Below, in pieces: positions 9,711 through 18,177 of a DNA stretch of 64,000 bases. The stretch lies in the NCBI GenBank assembly GCA_963978545.1, contig OZ021730.1, forward strand, positions 434,001 through 498,000. The letters are read 5' to 3'. The notes under the pieces are model-generated. The model was not told the origin of the DNA. It did not search any database and was given only the letters and a program-made list of their open reading frames with translations. Both the position numbers and the translations under genes were made by a program. Origin of the DNA: Linyphia triangularis (Eukaryota > Arthropoda > Arachnida > Araneae > Linyphiidae). Within the stretch, counting starts at the first letter, position 1, and each line of letters begins with the position of its first letter.

Positions 9711-11275
9711 AGTCTTCGCATTCCCAATCAAATCATGATCAGAATCACGAGCTAGTCGGACCTGTTACCGATCGTTCTTCATCATTCCCATTTGTTGGTT
9801 TTTACTGACGTTTCTGAAATGGTGAGGCGCAAAGCTATCAAACCTAAGCCTGCATCTGCTAAGGCAGTTTGCCATGTTCCTGTTGTAGTTCCCACTAAGG
9901 TGGATGAGCCGATTGATGTTTCCTTTGCTAGTACCCCTGTAGTACCCATTAATATGGATGAGCGGATAGCTGTTGTTCCAGTGCCGGGTACCAATGAAGT
10001 ACCCATTAATTTGGAGGAGCGGCTTGATGACATTTCTATCCCTGAGATTCCAGTGCTTAACTCTCCTGTTATAGTTAACACTGCTGCTGATTCAGGTGAA
10101 GCTGAATCGCCCAGATTCATTCTTAATCTCCCCAATGCTATCCAGTATGATGAGGCAAATCTGGCCAACATTTCTGGCGCCAAATCTACTGATATCTCTT
10201 TCCCTCTTAGCCCACCTCGCTCCTTCAAAGTTGTTGTTCGAGGTTTAAATATCAAATCCTCTATTTTGGACATAGCCGACTGGCTGGTCTGGAAGAAACC
10301 AGAGTTTTCCCCCATTCAGATCACACAGATGAAACGCCGTAATGGGCATAAGATGCCCCTTTTTATTTTGGAGTTCCCTTTCACTGAAAATCAATCTGAC
10401 ATTTTATCCTGGCGTACCATGTTATACACCAAAGTCAGAATTGAACCCCTCATAGGCAGGAAGGCGAGCGGACCCCAACAATGCTACAAGTGTCAGCATT
10501 GGGGTGCCCACCTTGCTGCTGAATGTACCTCTCCCATCAGATGCCGACACTGCTCTCTTGATCACAGTAGTCGTGCATGCCCAGTCAAAAATGGCCCAAA
10601 GCTTTTCTGCAACTGTGGCCAAAATCATGCAAGCTCTTCTCTCTCCTGTCCGACTCGTAGAGCTTTATTTACCAACCCTCAGACGGTCACCAAGGCTACC
10701 AAACCTCACCCTCTAAATTCTGACTGTACCAGATTTGTTCCTCGTCCCCTGATTATCAAAAGTATAACTAAGACCTATGCAAATGCTGTCTGTCAAACAA
10801 TTGAAACCACAGTCAACAAGGCGACTGAATCAGTTGTTCTGACCTCCATTCAGACTTCCTCTAAAGATTCTCAAGCAGGCTCTGGTCTTGAATCTTGCCA
10901 ACTCAATGATAAATGCTACGTTGCATTTTTATTCACTCACGGTTTCATTATGGATGAGTTTTCCGACCTTCAAGATTGTTACAACTGGACCGAGGATAAT
11001 GCATCCTTCTTTTTACCAGTTATACAATTTATCAGGGATTTCCCACCAGTTTGGACTCCACTGCCCTGTGCTTAGTTTAGCTCCTCCCACGTGCCTTTTC
11101 CTCGCTTTCTATTGGAAGGTGATCCAAGCCAGCTCCTGTACCAAGTGTGGTGTCATGTTTTGCTTTTATTGTATGCCAGTTCCGATATTTCGTCCTTCAA
11201 TTTATCCCACCCTTCATATCAGAGAGTATAGCATCTTCGGATCAGCACTCCGTTAATTGTAATATTAAAAAGTAA
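9711..11275 (+). mobile_element. gag-only element gag1, unit 1
   Basis: 1565-base element flanked by AGTCTTCGCATTC (9711-9723 and 11276-11288). It encodes one Gag-like protein and has about 200 bases of 3' UTR with no trace of a reverse transcriptase. Element A has inserted at its 5' boundary, separating it from the promoter. All four copies are 1565 bases long and at the same site, so this was one insertion that predates amplification of the units. Its 3' end lacks the paired hairpins of A, C and gag2. Confidence 0.85.
9819..11075 (+). CDS. gag1 Gag-like protein, unit 1
   Basis: 418 residues from ATG 9819 (MVRRKAIKPKP). A basic start is followed by a ~100-residue acidic, repetitive stretch with recurring VPIN/VPIPG-type motifs. 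One RRM-like domain follows (FKVVVRGLN...QMKRRNGHKMPLFILEFP), then zinc knuckles at about 221-276. Knuckle 1 is CX2CX5HX4C (GAHLAAEC), one residue longer than canonical. Knuckle 3 reads FCNCG where gag2 and gag3 have CCNC, so a zinc ligand is missing. Compared with gag2 and gag3, about 70 residues including the first RRM-like domain are absent. The C-terminal ~50 residues resemble the C-terminus of gag3. Confidence 0.8.
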   Translation: MVRRKAIKPKPASAKAVCHVPVVVPTKVDEPIDVSFASTPVVPINMDERIAVVPVPGTNEVPINLEERLDDISIPEIPVLNSPVIVNTAADSGEAESPRFILNLPNAIQYDEANLANISGAKSTDISFPLSPPRSFKVVVRGLNIKSSILDIADWLVWKKPEFSPIQITQMKRRNGHKMPLFILEFPFTENQSDILSWRTMLYTKVRIEPLIGRKASGPQQCYKCQHWGAHLAAECTSPIRCRHCSLDHSSRACPVKNGPKLFCNCGQNHASSSLSCPTRRALFTNPQTVTKATKPHPLNSDCTRFVPRPLIIKSITKTYANAVCQTIETTVNKATESVVLTSIQTSSKDSQAGSGLESCQLNDKCYVAFLFTHGFIMDEFSDLQDCYNWTEDNASFFLPVIQFIRDFPPVWTPLPCA

Positions 11276-11288
11276 AGTCTTCGCATTC

Positions 11289-11431
11289 TCAGATTTAGAG
11301 CTCTGAGAGTAAGACCTGACTCTCGCCTCTTTCTTGGCGCTTTTTGACTGGGTTTCTAACCTTATATGCGGGCTGGTTCACCAAGTGGTTGCAAGGATGA
11401 AATATGTAAACAATACAGGCAGATCGCTACT
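11289..11431 (+). other. Leader of displaced plus-strand transcript, unit 1
   Basis: Sequence that followed the plus promoter before gag1 inserted. It starts with a short hairpin (CTCAGA/TCTGAG) and a second one (CGCC/GGCG), then runs toward the tail. The start resembles the 5' end of gag3 (TTAGAGnTC(T/A)GAG), so it may itself be an old element remnant. The longest frame from its ATG is about 20 codons. Confidence 0.4.
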
Positions 11432-11589
11432 ACTATAATATTGGTTTTAATGTGGTTCCAGCCCGGAGGGCACTGTTCCACATATCGAATTTAGCCCGAA
11501 GGGCGAAAGATTCAGGTGTAAAATCTAATTTGCACTTTATAAAACAATTCAAAAAGGGGACGGACGAGACAAAACAAAAATACGCAGCG

Positions 11590-11880
11590 TGCAGAATACA
11601 AATCCACTAATGAGTGGAAAATATAAGGTAATAAGAAATCGCAGCGCAGGTTATATGACTTTTAAAACCCCTATGGGTCGGGGAAAAACAAAAAGCAAAA
11701 ATCTACATTACAAGAATGGAGTCAATCGCAGCGCAGGTAAATGAATTTTAGACCCTAAAATTTTAGGGAGTAAACTATAAACAAAAATCTACATTCCAAG
11801 AATTGAGTCAATCGCAGCGCAGGATATATAAATTTTTAACCCCCAGCAAGCTGGGGAATAAACTATGTACAGTAAGCTTT
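11590..11880 (-). repeat. 86-base tandem repeats in 3' UTR of B
   Basis: Three imperfect units, marked by GCAGCGCAGG on the plus strand at 11641, 11728 and 11814. Each has a small hairpin with a C-run/G-run stem. Confidence 0.7.
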
Positions 11881-11891
11881 AAACTACAGGA

Positions 11892-14600
11892 TTATCTATT
11901 ATAACTTTTAGCTAGAGTAGCGTCAGTGAGACTGAATGCAGCAAACGGGCGGATTGCTGCATCATCTTTAACAATTTCATAATTTAGGCAGTTACTAATG
12001 ATAGGGTCAGCAACAACAGCCTTTTTGAAAAAAGTAAGATTTAGACTTGCAAGGTGCTGAGAGACAGTGTCTATTTTCAGATCTTTATGAATTAGGTCAT
12101 TTCTCACGAATCTAGAGGCATCCACCATCCCTCTAAGAACTCTGTTTTGAATTTTTTGCAGCTTTACTGCATCAGCTGCATCGTGAGTGCACCATGCAGG
12201 GGCTGCATAGGAGAAAATGGGGCGAATGGTTGACAAATAAACCCTTTTCTTATAGTTTAGCGGGAGGCAGGAGTTTTTACCCAGCAGTGGCCAGAGTCTG
12301 TTAATAATCATATAAGATTTGCTGGTTACCTTTTTGATGTGATCTTTCCAGTTTAGCTTGTTATTTAATGTAACGCCAAGGTATTTAGCCTTATTGACCA
12401 TCGGTACATGCTCATTGAAAAGTTTAACTCTGTTATCCAAGTTTTTGAGTTTGTTTTTGGCTCTAACACAGATAATCTGCGATTTACTAGCATTAATTGA
12501 GACTTTCCATTTGGAGCACCATTTCTCAATTTGAGGGGTTTTCTCCTGAAGATTATTTAATGCAACTTGTGGACTAATGGATTTAGTGATAATCGCAGTA
12601 TCATCTGCATAGAAGGCTGTTAAGCAGTGCCTGTCATCTCTAAATGTGGGAAAGTCTGCTGTATATAAGTTGTAAAGTGTGGGACCCAAGATGCTCCCCT
12701 GTGGGACCCCGGCCTCAATGTTTCTGTAATCAGAGATGGCTTTACCCACTCTTACTCTAAAGCGTCTATGTTCCAAATAACTAGAGATAAGGTGAATTAA
12801 ATCATGTGGGAATTTAAATTTGATCAATTTGAATAGGAGCCCCGAATGATATACCCGATCAAACGCCTTAGCGACATCGAGCATAAGCATTGCGGAGCTT
12901 TCCTTCCTGTGCAAAGCTGAGCCAATAAACTCCAGAATTCTTACCAACTGCCCAGTGGTAGATCTGTTTTTCAAGAAGCCAAATTGTTCTTCAGGAATAT
13001 TATATAAAAGTGGAAAAATGCGGTTTGAAATTATCCTCTCAAAGATTTTGCCTAAGCAAGGTAAAAGACTAATTGGTCTGTGGCTGGTTGGGTCAGAGGG
13101 GTCCTTACCAGGTTTAGGAATAAGAATAATTAATGCTTCTTTCCAAATACTAGGGAAATAGCAAAATCCGAGGCTGGCATTAAAAATATTAGTCAAGAAT
13201 TGAATGGAAGTTGAAGGGATGTTTTGAATCATTCTATTGGAAATGTTATCAATACCTGGAGATTTCCTAACCTTAGTTTTAGAGATGATATCCATAACTT
13301 CTTGGGTGTTGGTGTATTGTATGGAGTTGATGAAAGGCCATTGCTTCCAGAGAGCAACAGTGTTTTCAATATGGTTTTCAAAACCAGTGTTAACAGGGGA
13401 GGTGTTGTTCTTAAACTGTTTTTCAAGTGAGTTTGCGAAAGTTTCGGCTTTGTCCGATTCTGTGAATACCAACCCATTGTTACCCAAAAGAGGCGACTGA
13501 GTTGTTTTCTCCCTTTTGAGGGCTTTGGTCATACGCCAAATGGAATTATCCTCGAACTCCAGTGTAGCCAGTCTTTCTTGCCACCTGGCATCCCTATTTG
13601 CTTTAGTGTGCTTGGAGATACATTTCTTAAGCGCATTTATTTCTCTTTTGAGAGTTGGATCGAGTGTCCGTTGCCACTCTTTCCTCATCCTGTTTCTGGT
13701 TTTGATAAGTTCCCTGATGTCGTTTGGGAGTTTCATGTAGTTATTAATAAATGGTTTCTTAGTGGTAGAATCCTTATGGGCAGTTTGCATATCTGAATTA
13801 AAATCTAAAATGGCCTGTTCAATTTGGGAAGTAGTGTTGAATTGTGTAGTAGTATCATGTTTGGAAGTTAGAATGTTGTGAAAAAGTTTCCAATCGGTTT
13901 TTGATATGGTTCCAGGATCAGGGTTAGGATGTTTATCAACACTGGCCAGAATTGGGAGGTGATCCGAAGAGAGGTCGTTAATGACCACTGGGTTGGAGAC
14001 AAGGTTGGTATTTGTGACAAAAATATCCAAGATATCAGGGAGATAGCCTTGTACTGGGTAATGAGTAGGGTTGTTGGGAGCTAATATCATGATATTATTT
14101 ACTCCGATGAGTTTATTCAGAGTGTGTCCATTGATGTTGTTAGCACGACATCCCCAGTTTTTATTCTTGGCGTTAAAGTCGCCACCAGCAATGGTGGGGA
14201 CATCTTTTGGGATAAGGAACTCAATAATTTCTTTGGTGAGTCTGTTTTGAGGTGGGTTGTAGACCGCAGAGAAATGCGTTATTCTGCCCCTTACCTCCAG
14301 AATAATATTAGTTTCTTCTATATTATCCCCATTGTAAGAGCGAAAGAGAGAGGTGGATAGAGATTGCTTAGCAAAAACTGCACTACCGCCGCCCCGGTGG
14401 TGCAGCCTATCAGTACGATATGTACTATAGTTAGGAATCTTAAGGGAATTACATGGCTTGGCATGTGTTTCTGTAACCAAGCAAATATCAACATTATTGG
14501 AGAAAAGAAAATCTTTAAGCTCTTCCAGCTTCCCAACAATGTTATTCGCATTCCATATGACAATAGAAATTGGACAAAAGCTACGGGTGCGATTATTCAT
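11892..14600 (-). CDS. ORF2 endonuclease/reverse transcriptase of element B
   Basis: 902 residues from ATG 14600. Endonuclease motifs: IVIWNANNIV, TETHAKPC, GGDFNAKN, SSDHLPIL. Reverse transcriptase motifs: IPKPGKDP, HRPISLLP, LDVAKAFDRVYH, GVPQGSILGP, FYADDTA. There is no RNase H. The start codon overlaps the ORF1 stop in the string ATGAATAA, an 8-base overlap that suggests termination-reinitiation. The frame is intact although the element lacks most of ORF1 and any start-site promoter. It is the closest visible autonomous partner for gag3, judged from 3' ends. Confidence 0.9.
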   Translation of the reverse strand: MNNRTRSFCPISIVIWNANNIVGKLEELKDFLFSNNVDICLVTETHAKPCNSLKIPNYSTYRTDRLHHRGGGSAVFAKQSLSTSLFRSYNGDNIEETNIILEVRGRITHFSAVYNPPQNRLTKEIIEFLIPKDVPTIAGGDFNAKNKNWGCRANNINGHTLNKLIGVNNIMILAPNNPTHYPVQGYLPDILDIFVTNTNLVSNPVVINDLSSDHLPILASVDKHPNPDPGTISKTDWKLFHNILTSKHDTTTQFNTTSQIEQAILDFNSDMQTAHKDSTTKKPFINNYMKLPNDIRELIKTRNRMRKEWQRTLDPTLKREINALKKCISKHTKANRDARWQERLATLEFEDNSIWRMTKALKREKTTQSPLLGNNGLVFTESDKAETFANSLEKQFKNNTSPVNTGFENHIENTVALWKQWPFINSIQYTNTQEVMDIISKTKVRKSPGIDNISNRMIQNIPSTSIQFLTNIFNASLGFCYFPSIWKEALIILIPKPGKDPSDPTSHRPISLLPCLGKIFERIISNRIFPLLYNIPEEQFGFLKNRSTTGQLVRILEFIGSALHRKESSAMLMLDVAKAFDRVYHSGLLFKLIKFKFPHDLIHLISSYLEHRRFRVRVGKAISDYRNIEAGVPQGSILGPTLYNLYTADFPTFRDDRHCLTAFYADDTAIITKSISPQVALNNLQEKTPQIEKWCSKWKVSINASKSQIICVRAKNKLKNLDNRVKLFNEHVPMVNKAKYLGVTLNNKLNWKDHIKKVTSKSYMIINRLWPLLGKNSCLPLNYKKRVYLSTIRPIFSYAAPAWCTHDAADAVKLQKIQNRVLRGMVDASRFVRNDLIHKDLKIDTVSQHLASLNLTFFKKAVVADPIISNCLNYEIVKDDAAIRPFAAFSLTDATLAKSYNR

Positions 14601-14919
14601 GATTGACAAAAGAGGGTTTTTCAATTTCTGAGTTTTTAAACTCTTTGAGTAAATCAATGAGGCCTGCCTCCCTAACCCATTTAATTAGGCCAGAGAGTTC
14701 CCCAATTAAACTCTTAGCATCTTCCAAAGTGCTATGATTATCTATATGATTTGAAAAATTGGTGACAGCTTCTTGTGGAGCTGATCTAGAAGTGGACGGA
14801 ACGTCCTGACTCACTGCATTTGCAAGATTAGGGGGATTAACCCAAGCATTAGGAGTGTTGTTTAACTTTGAGTTTGTAAATACTCTACTCTGAGTGTTAT
14901 TGGCTATAGTGGTAGCTAC
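14593..14919 (-). pseudogene. C-terminal fragment of element B ORF1
   Basis: The last 108 codons of the Gag-like ORF. It is open right up to the truncation point, ends in TAA at 14595-14593 and overlaps ORF2. It shows the usual acidic helix before the end (IGELSGLIKWVREAGLIDLL), also seen in A and C. The zinc knuckles are lost. Confidence 0.75.
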
Positions 14920-15002
14920 CAGATCGCTACATTTTTACATGCAATTTTATATTCAGTAGGTCTTTTATGTTGTTGGAAGTTATTGCTCCCATCCTAACAA
15001 AC

Positions 15003-15018
15003 GGCTCTTTTCAGGGCC
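15003..15018 (+). other. Histone-type 3' stem-loop, unit 1
   Basis: GGCTCTTTTCAGGGCC preceded by AACAAAC: a six-base-pair stem with TTTC loop, matching the replication-dependent histone mRNA 3' consensus GGYYYU-UUUC-ARRGCC. It lies on the same strand as the plus promoter, about 230 bases from that promoter's displaced transcript start once insertions are removed. No histone coding sequence is present. Confidence 0.5.
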
Positions 15019-15257
15019 CAAATATGACACACTTTGCTTGACATGTTGACTGTTTCATAACATTTTCTGGACTCAATACAATACAAATTTACTCAAACAA
15101 ACGTTTAAAGCTAATATTGCCGTGTTACAATTACAGGGAAAGAGGAGTCCTTTATTTGTAGCTGCCCAATTCTAATTCTTGAACTCTCGTTTGAGGAATT
15201 GAATACAAAAGTGACCTTCTCTGTCATCTCGATTTGTGCTTGATCATTATAGTAAAC

Positions 15258-15704
15258 ATGGACGTATTTAATTATGTGAAACGTCTGCCTGCTTATGTGC
15301 AAACTTTAAGGAATACGAAAACTAAGGACATCTCTGAAACAGATGGATCATGCATTTTGTGGTATGTTGTTGAAATGCCATGTACGGTGTTACATTTGGA
15401 ACTATTTGTTTCTATATAACGACTAGAGATTTTGTATCTGCCTTCCATGGATAAATTGCTATTACCTAATAATTTTCCGTGGTCACGTTTATACCACGCG
15501 GAACGTACATGCTTCTATTCGGTCACCGAAGTCAAGCAATATGTGCTGCGGTCAGTGCTTGAGAAGGTGACCGGTTGGGAACGATTAGTACAGTTGACAT
15601 TTCATTGTTTTTTTATTTTTTACTTCCAATATATTACTTCACTTAAAGCCAGGAATAAGGCAAACATAAAATCTAATTGTTTATATCTAACAAAATATCG
15701 ATAG
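15258..15704 (+). other. Two small conserved ORFs, unit 1
   Basis: A 53-codon frame (15258-15419, starting MDVFNYVKRLP) and an 85-codon frame (15447-15704, starting MDKLLLPNNFPW) lie in the same phase with a stop between them. A possible donor (TTGTG|GTATGT at 15361) and acceptor (ACTAG) hint at exons of an unrecognised gene. They are conserved in all units, but at that identity non-coding DNA would be too. I recognise no domain. Confidence 0.25.
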
Positions 15705-15899
15705 TTTAGGCATGTTCACTTCACGAGCTCCCTACATTACAATTTATTGGGTTTTTTTTTATTACCACTTTAATACATCACTCAAAGTCAAACATAAAAT
15801 CTACTTGCTTATATCTAACAAAATATCAATAGATTTCTTCATGATAGATTTGGCACGTTCAATCCACGAGTTAACTACATTACATTAAGCTAATTGTAC
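15660..15899. repeat. Degenerate 128-base direct duplication at unit junction
   Basis: About 42 bases around AACATAAAATCTA and TATCTAACAAAATATC at 15663-15704 recur at 15791-15832, followed by weaker similarity (CACGAG, ACTACATTACA). It is present at every unit junction. Confidence 0.5.
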
Positions 15900-16133
15900 G
15901 GTGTTACAATTGTGAGTGACCAGATCTATGTGAAAATCAAATGTATAATGTGCTTTTGCAATTTCATCTTAAAATACAGCACTCTATTTAAAGAATGGAG
16001 ACTTGTTTTTTAGTGATATATTAGGCGAAATTTTCCTCCTTTATTGGAACTGGAATGCTAGAGGTAAAAGCAATTTTTAGATATCTGGTATGTTATTGAA
16101 AAAAAAACTAAACATGAAAATTCAAATAATTCA

Positions 16134-16159
16134 TTTATTAAATCCTGATATGTTTTATT
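16134..16159 (-). terminator. Poly(A) signals of ankyrin gene, unit 2
   Basis: Minus-strand AATAAA hexamers in the same position as in unit 1. Confidence 0.5.
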
Positions 16160-18177
16160 ACATGTATATGATATAAATTTTTGAGCAAAATAAAAAAACA
16201 TTTTTAAAGAAAGCATACAAGTTTTAATCTTTGAAACATAGGTAAAATTATATGTACAGTTACATAATCAACAATATATTCAAAACAGAAGTGTAGGGCA
16301 CTAATTACAAAAAGCTATAATTACACTTAACAAATCATTTTGATCCAAGTAATTTGCCAAAACACAGGCACAATCGTAATTCAAAAAAACTTTTCTTGGC
16401 ATGCTGCAATTCACATCAGAAATGCCTTTTACAGCAGTATATACATTACATTCCTCTAGTTTGTCTTTTAACAATGAACGTTCTAATTTAGAGGATATCA
16501 ATTGCGAATACAAAGGATATCGTTTATTTGCAATTATTAGCAATAATTGATCCACGTTAAATCCTTCTTCTGCATTGCTGTACATTTTATAGCCGGAATA
16601 CATTTGCATAAATTCAAACAATGTCCGACCATTGCCAAGATTATCTGACTTCATTCTATGCAATTCCTGCTCACATTTAATTGCGTATTCTGACAACATT
16701 CCTTGGAGTTCGTGTTCACGAGTACAGTCCTCGATGTTGAAGTCCGGCTTCTCAAGTAAGCAATACTTCAACAGCAATTGAACGATAGCAAGGCTGCATC
16801 CGTTTTCTATTGCTAGGTCCAAAGGACTGAGACCATTTCGGTTTTTGACATTAACGTGGGAACCACTTCTCAGCAAAATTTCAACTACGCTCGGATGACC
16901 TGTCTGATTTTGCACCGCTTTATGCAGTGGCGTGTCACCAAATTCATCTACTGAATCAACATCTATGCCACTGCTAATCAAGAATTTGACGAAAACTGCC
17001 GTACATCCGTTAATGCACAGGGCACTGTGCAGAAGTGAGCCACCGCACTGGTTTTTGGCAGTGTTGACGTTCATATCCAGGTAATCGAGGAGAAATGTAA
17101 AGATACTAACGTTGAAGTGTCCCAAAGCGTGGAAGAGTGGGCTTTGACCTGAAATGTTAGCACTGTGCAAATCTCCGCCGGCAATAAGCAACAATCTGAT
17201 AACTTCCAGTTCCGCATTCAGAGCAAGTGCTATAGACAGACTCGAATCGTCCGGAAGATCGGCTCTGGCTCCTAGGTAAAATTAAAATTACAACTTTAAT
17301 TAAGGAAAGTCTTAAATCTAAAATAATTCAAATAACAGAGTTAAATATATTTACTAGTTACCAATATTGGCAAACCTTTTATGAATATTTAAATGGAAAT
17401 ACTGCTATTTTAAATCTTAACAGAAGGTTATCTTACAATACTACCGCGTTAAAGGAATTAACTTAAATTTCTAATCTATCCAAATGTACACGAAATGAAG
17501 TTTTGGATATGCAATTCAGAATCCTTTTATCTAATTTAAAAGTAATGAATAATTTTGTCATTTTCTTCTGTAAATGCAGATGGGACAAACTTAATCTCTG
17601 AAATCAGTTCATAATTATTTTGACAAAAAGATTTTTGAAACAGTTAAATTACCTTTTAAGATGTAATGTAAGATGTAGGAATGGGATATGAGGAAGCAAC
17701 AAAAAATTGACAATTCAGCGTACATGGAAATATTTCGGTCTAATAAAAGGCTCCCTTAAAAATTGTTGTAGAAAAGCGTTTACATATTAATTTATGTTTT
17801 TACATACCTCCTTCTACCAATGTTCTGATCGTTTCAAGTCTGTTCCTGCAATGTAGGGCATTAATGAGAGGTGTTGGGCCGCCATGACAGAACTGGAAAT
17901 TAGGATCTGCGCCATAATAGAGGAGAAGCTTGACGATGGCGATCGAGCATCTTCGGTCCGTCAGAACCCGAAGCAGGGGGGATTGACTGCCTTCTACTTC
18001 GTTGGCCGAAGAAGGGTCACGTTGCAGGATCAGTTGGTTGGTTGGTTGGGATTTTATGGCGCAAGGGCTTCACAAGGGCCATGCTGCGCCAAACAGTAGT
18101 AATTTTCTAAAAATTAAGTTTATTCAATACTAAGATAAAAACAATTGAGCAATAAACATTGTTAAATGGTTAAAATT

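Larger units (their letters stand above)
11432..14919 (-). mobile_element. Jockey-like element B, 5'-truncated
   Basis: 3488-base minus-strand insertion flanked by the 11-base duplication CAGATCGCTAC (11421-11431 and 14920-14930); units 2-4 show the empty site. It keeps the last 108 codons of ORF1, all of ORF2 and the 3' UTR. It is not at a promoter start. Its 3' end carries two GCCC/GGGC hairpins (11505-11494 and 11472-11461 on the minus strand) that closely match gag3. Confidence 0.9.
1..15799. repeat. Tandem host unit 1
   Basis: First unit of the array. It holds an ankyrin gene (minus), leader, divergent promoters, jockey-like element A at the plus-promoter start site, gag1, and a tail broken by truncated element B. 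The boundary is arbitrary: it is set where the sequence at base 1 recurs at 15800, 33972, 42506 and 62708. Units match almost base for base outside the insertions. Unit 1 is the only complete unit with an uninterrupted ankyrin coding sequence and minus promoter. Confidence 0.9.

Noticed and set aside
9782..10315. 177-codon minus-strand ORF, identical in all four gag1 copies
   Set aside because: It lies fully antisense to gag1, has low-complexity composition and no domain. It is a shadow of the real frame, conserved only because the copies are near-identical.
4069..11288. AGTCTTCGC repeats as possible LTR ends or a tandem LTR element
   Set aside because: Only 9-13 bases, matching the target at the empty site. 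The coding content is APE endonuclease plus non-LTR reverse transcriptase, so these are target duplications.
11432..14919. Element B as another start-site insertion
   Set aside because: It is 5'-truncated and inserted at CAGATCGCTAC about 135 bases past the start region, with no TATA box at the right distance.
15111..15302. Minus-strand 63-codon ORF in every unit tail
   Set aside because: No ATG at its start (the first ATG gives 38 codons), it overlaps the other small ORF antisense, and no domain was seen.
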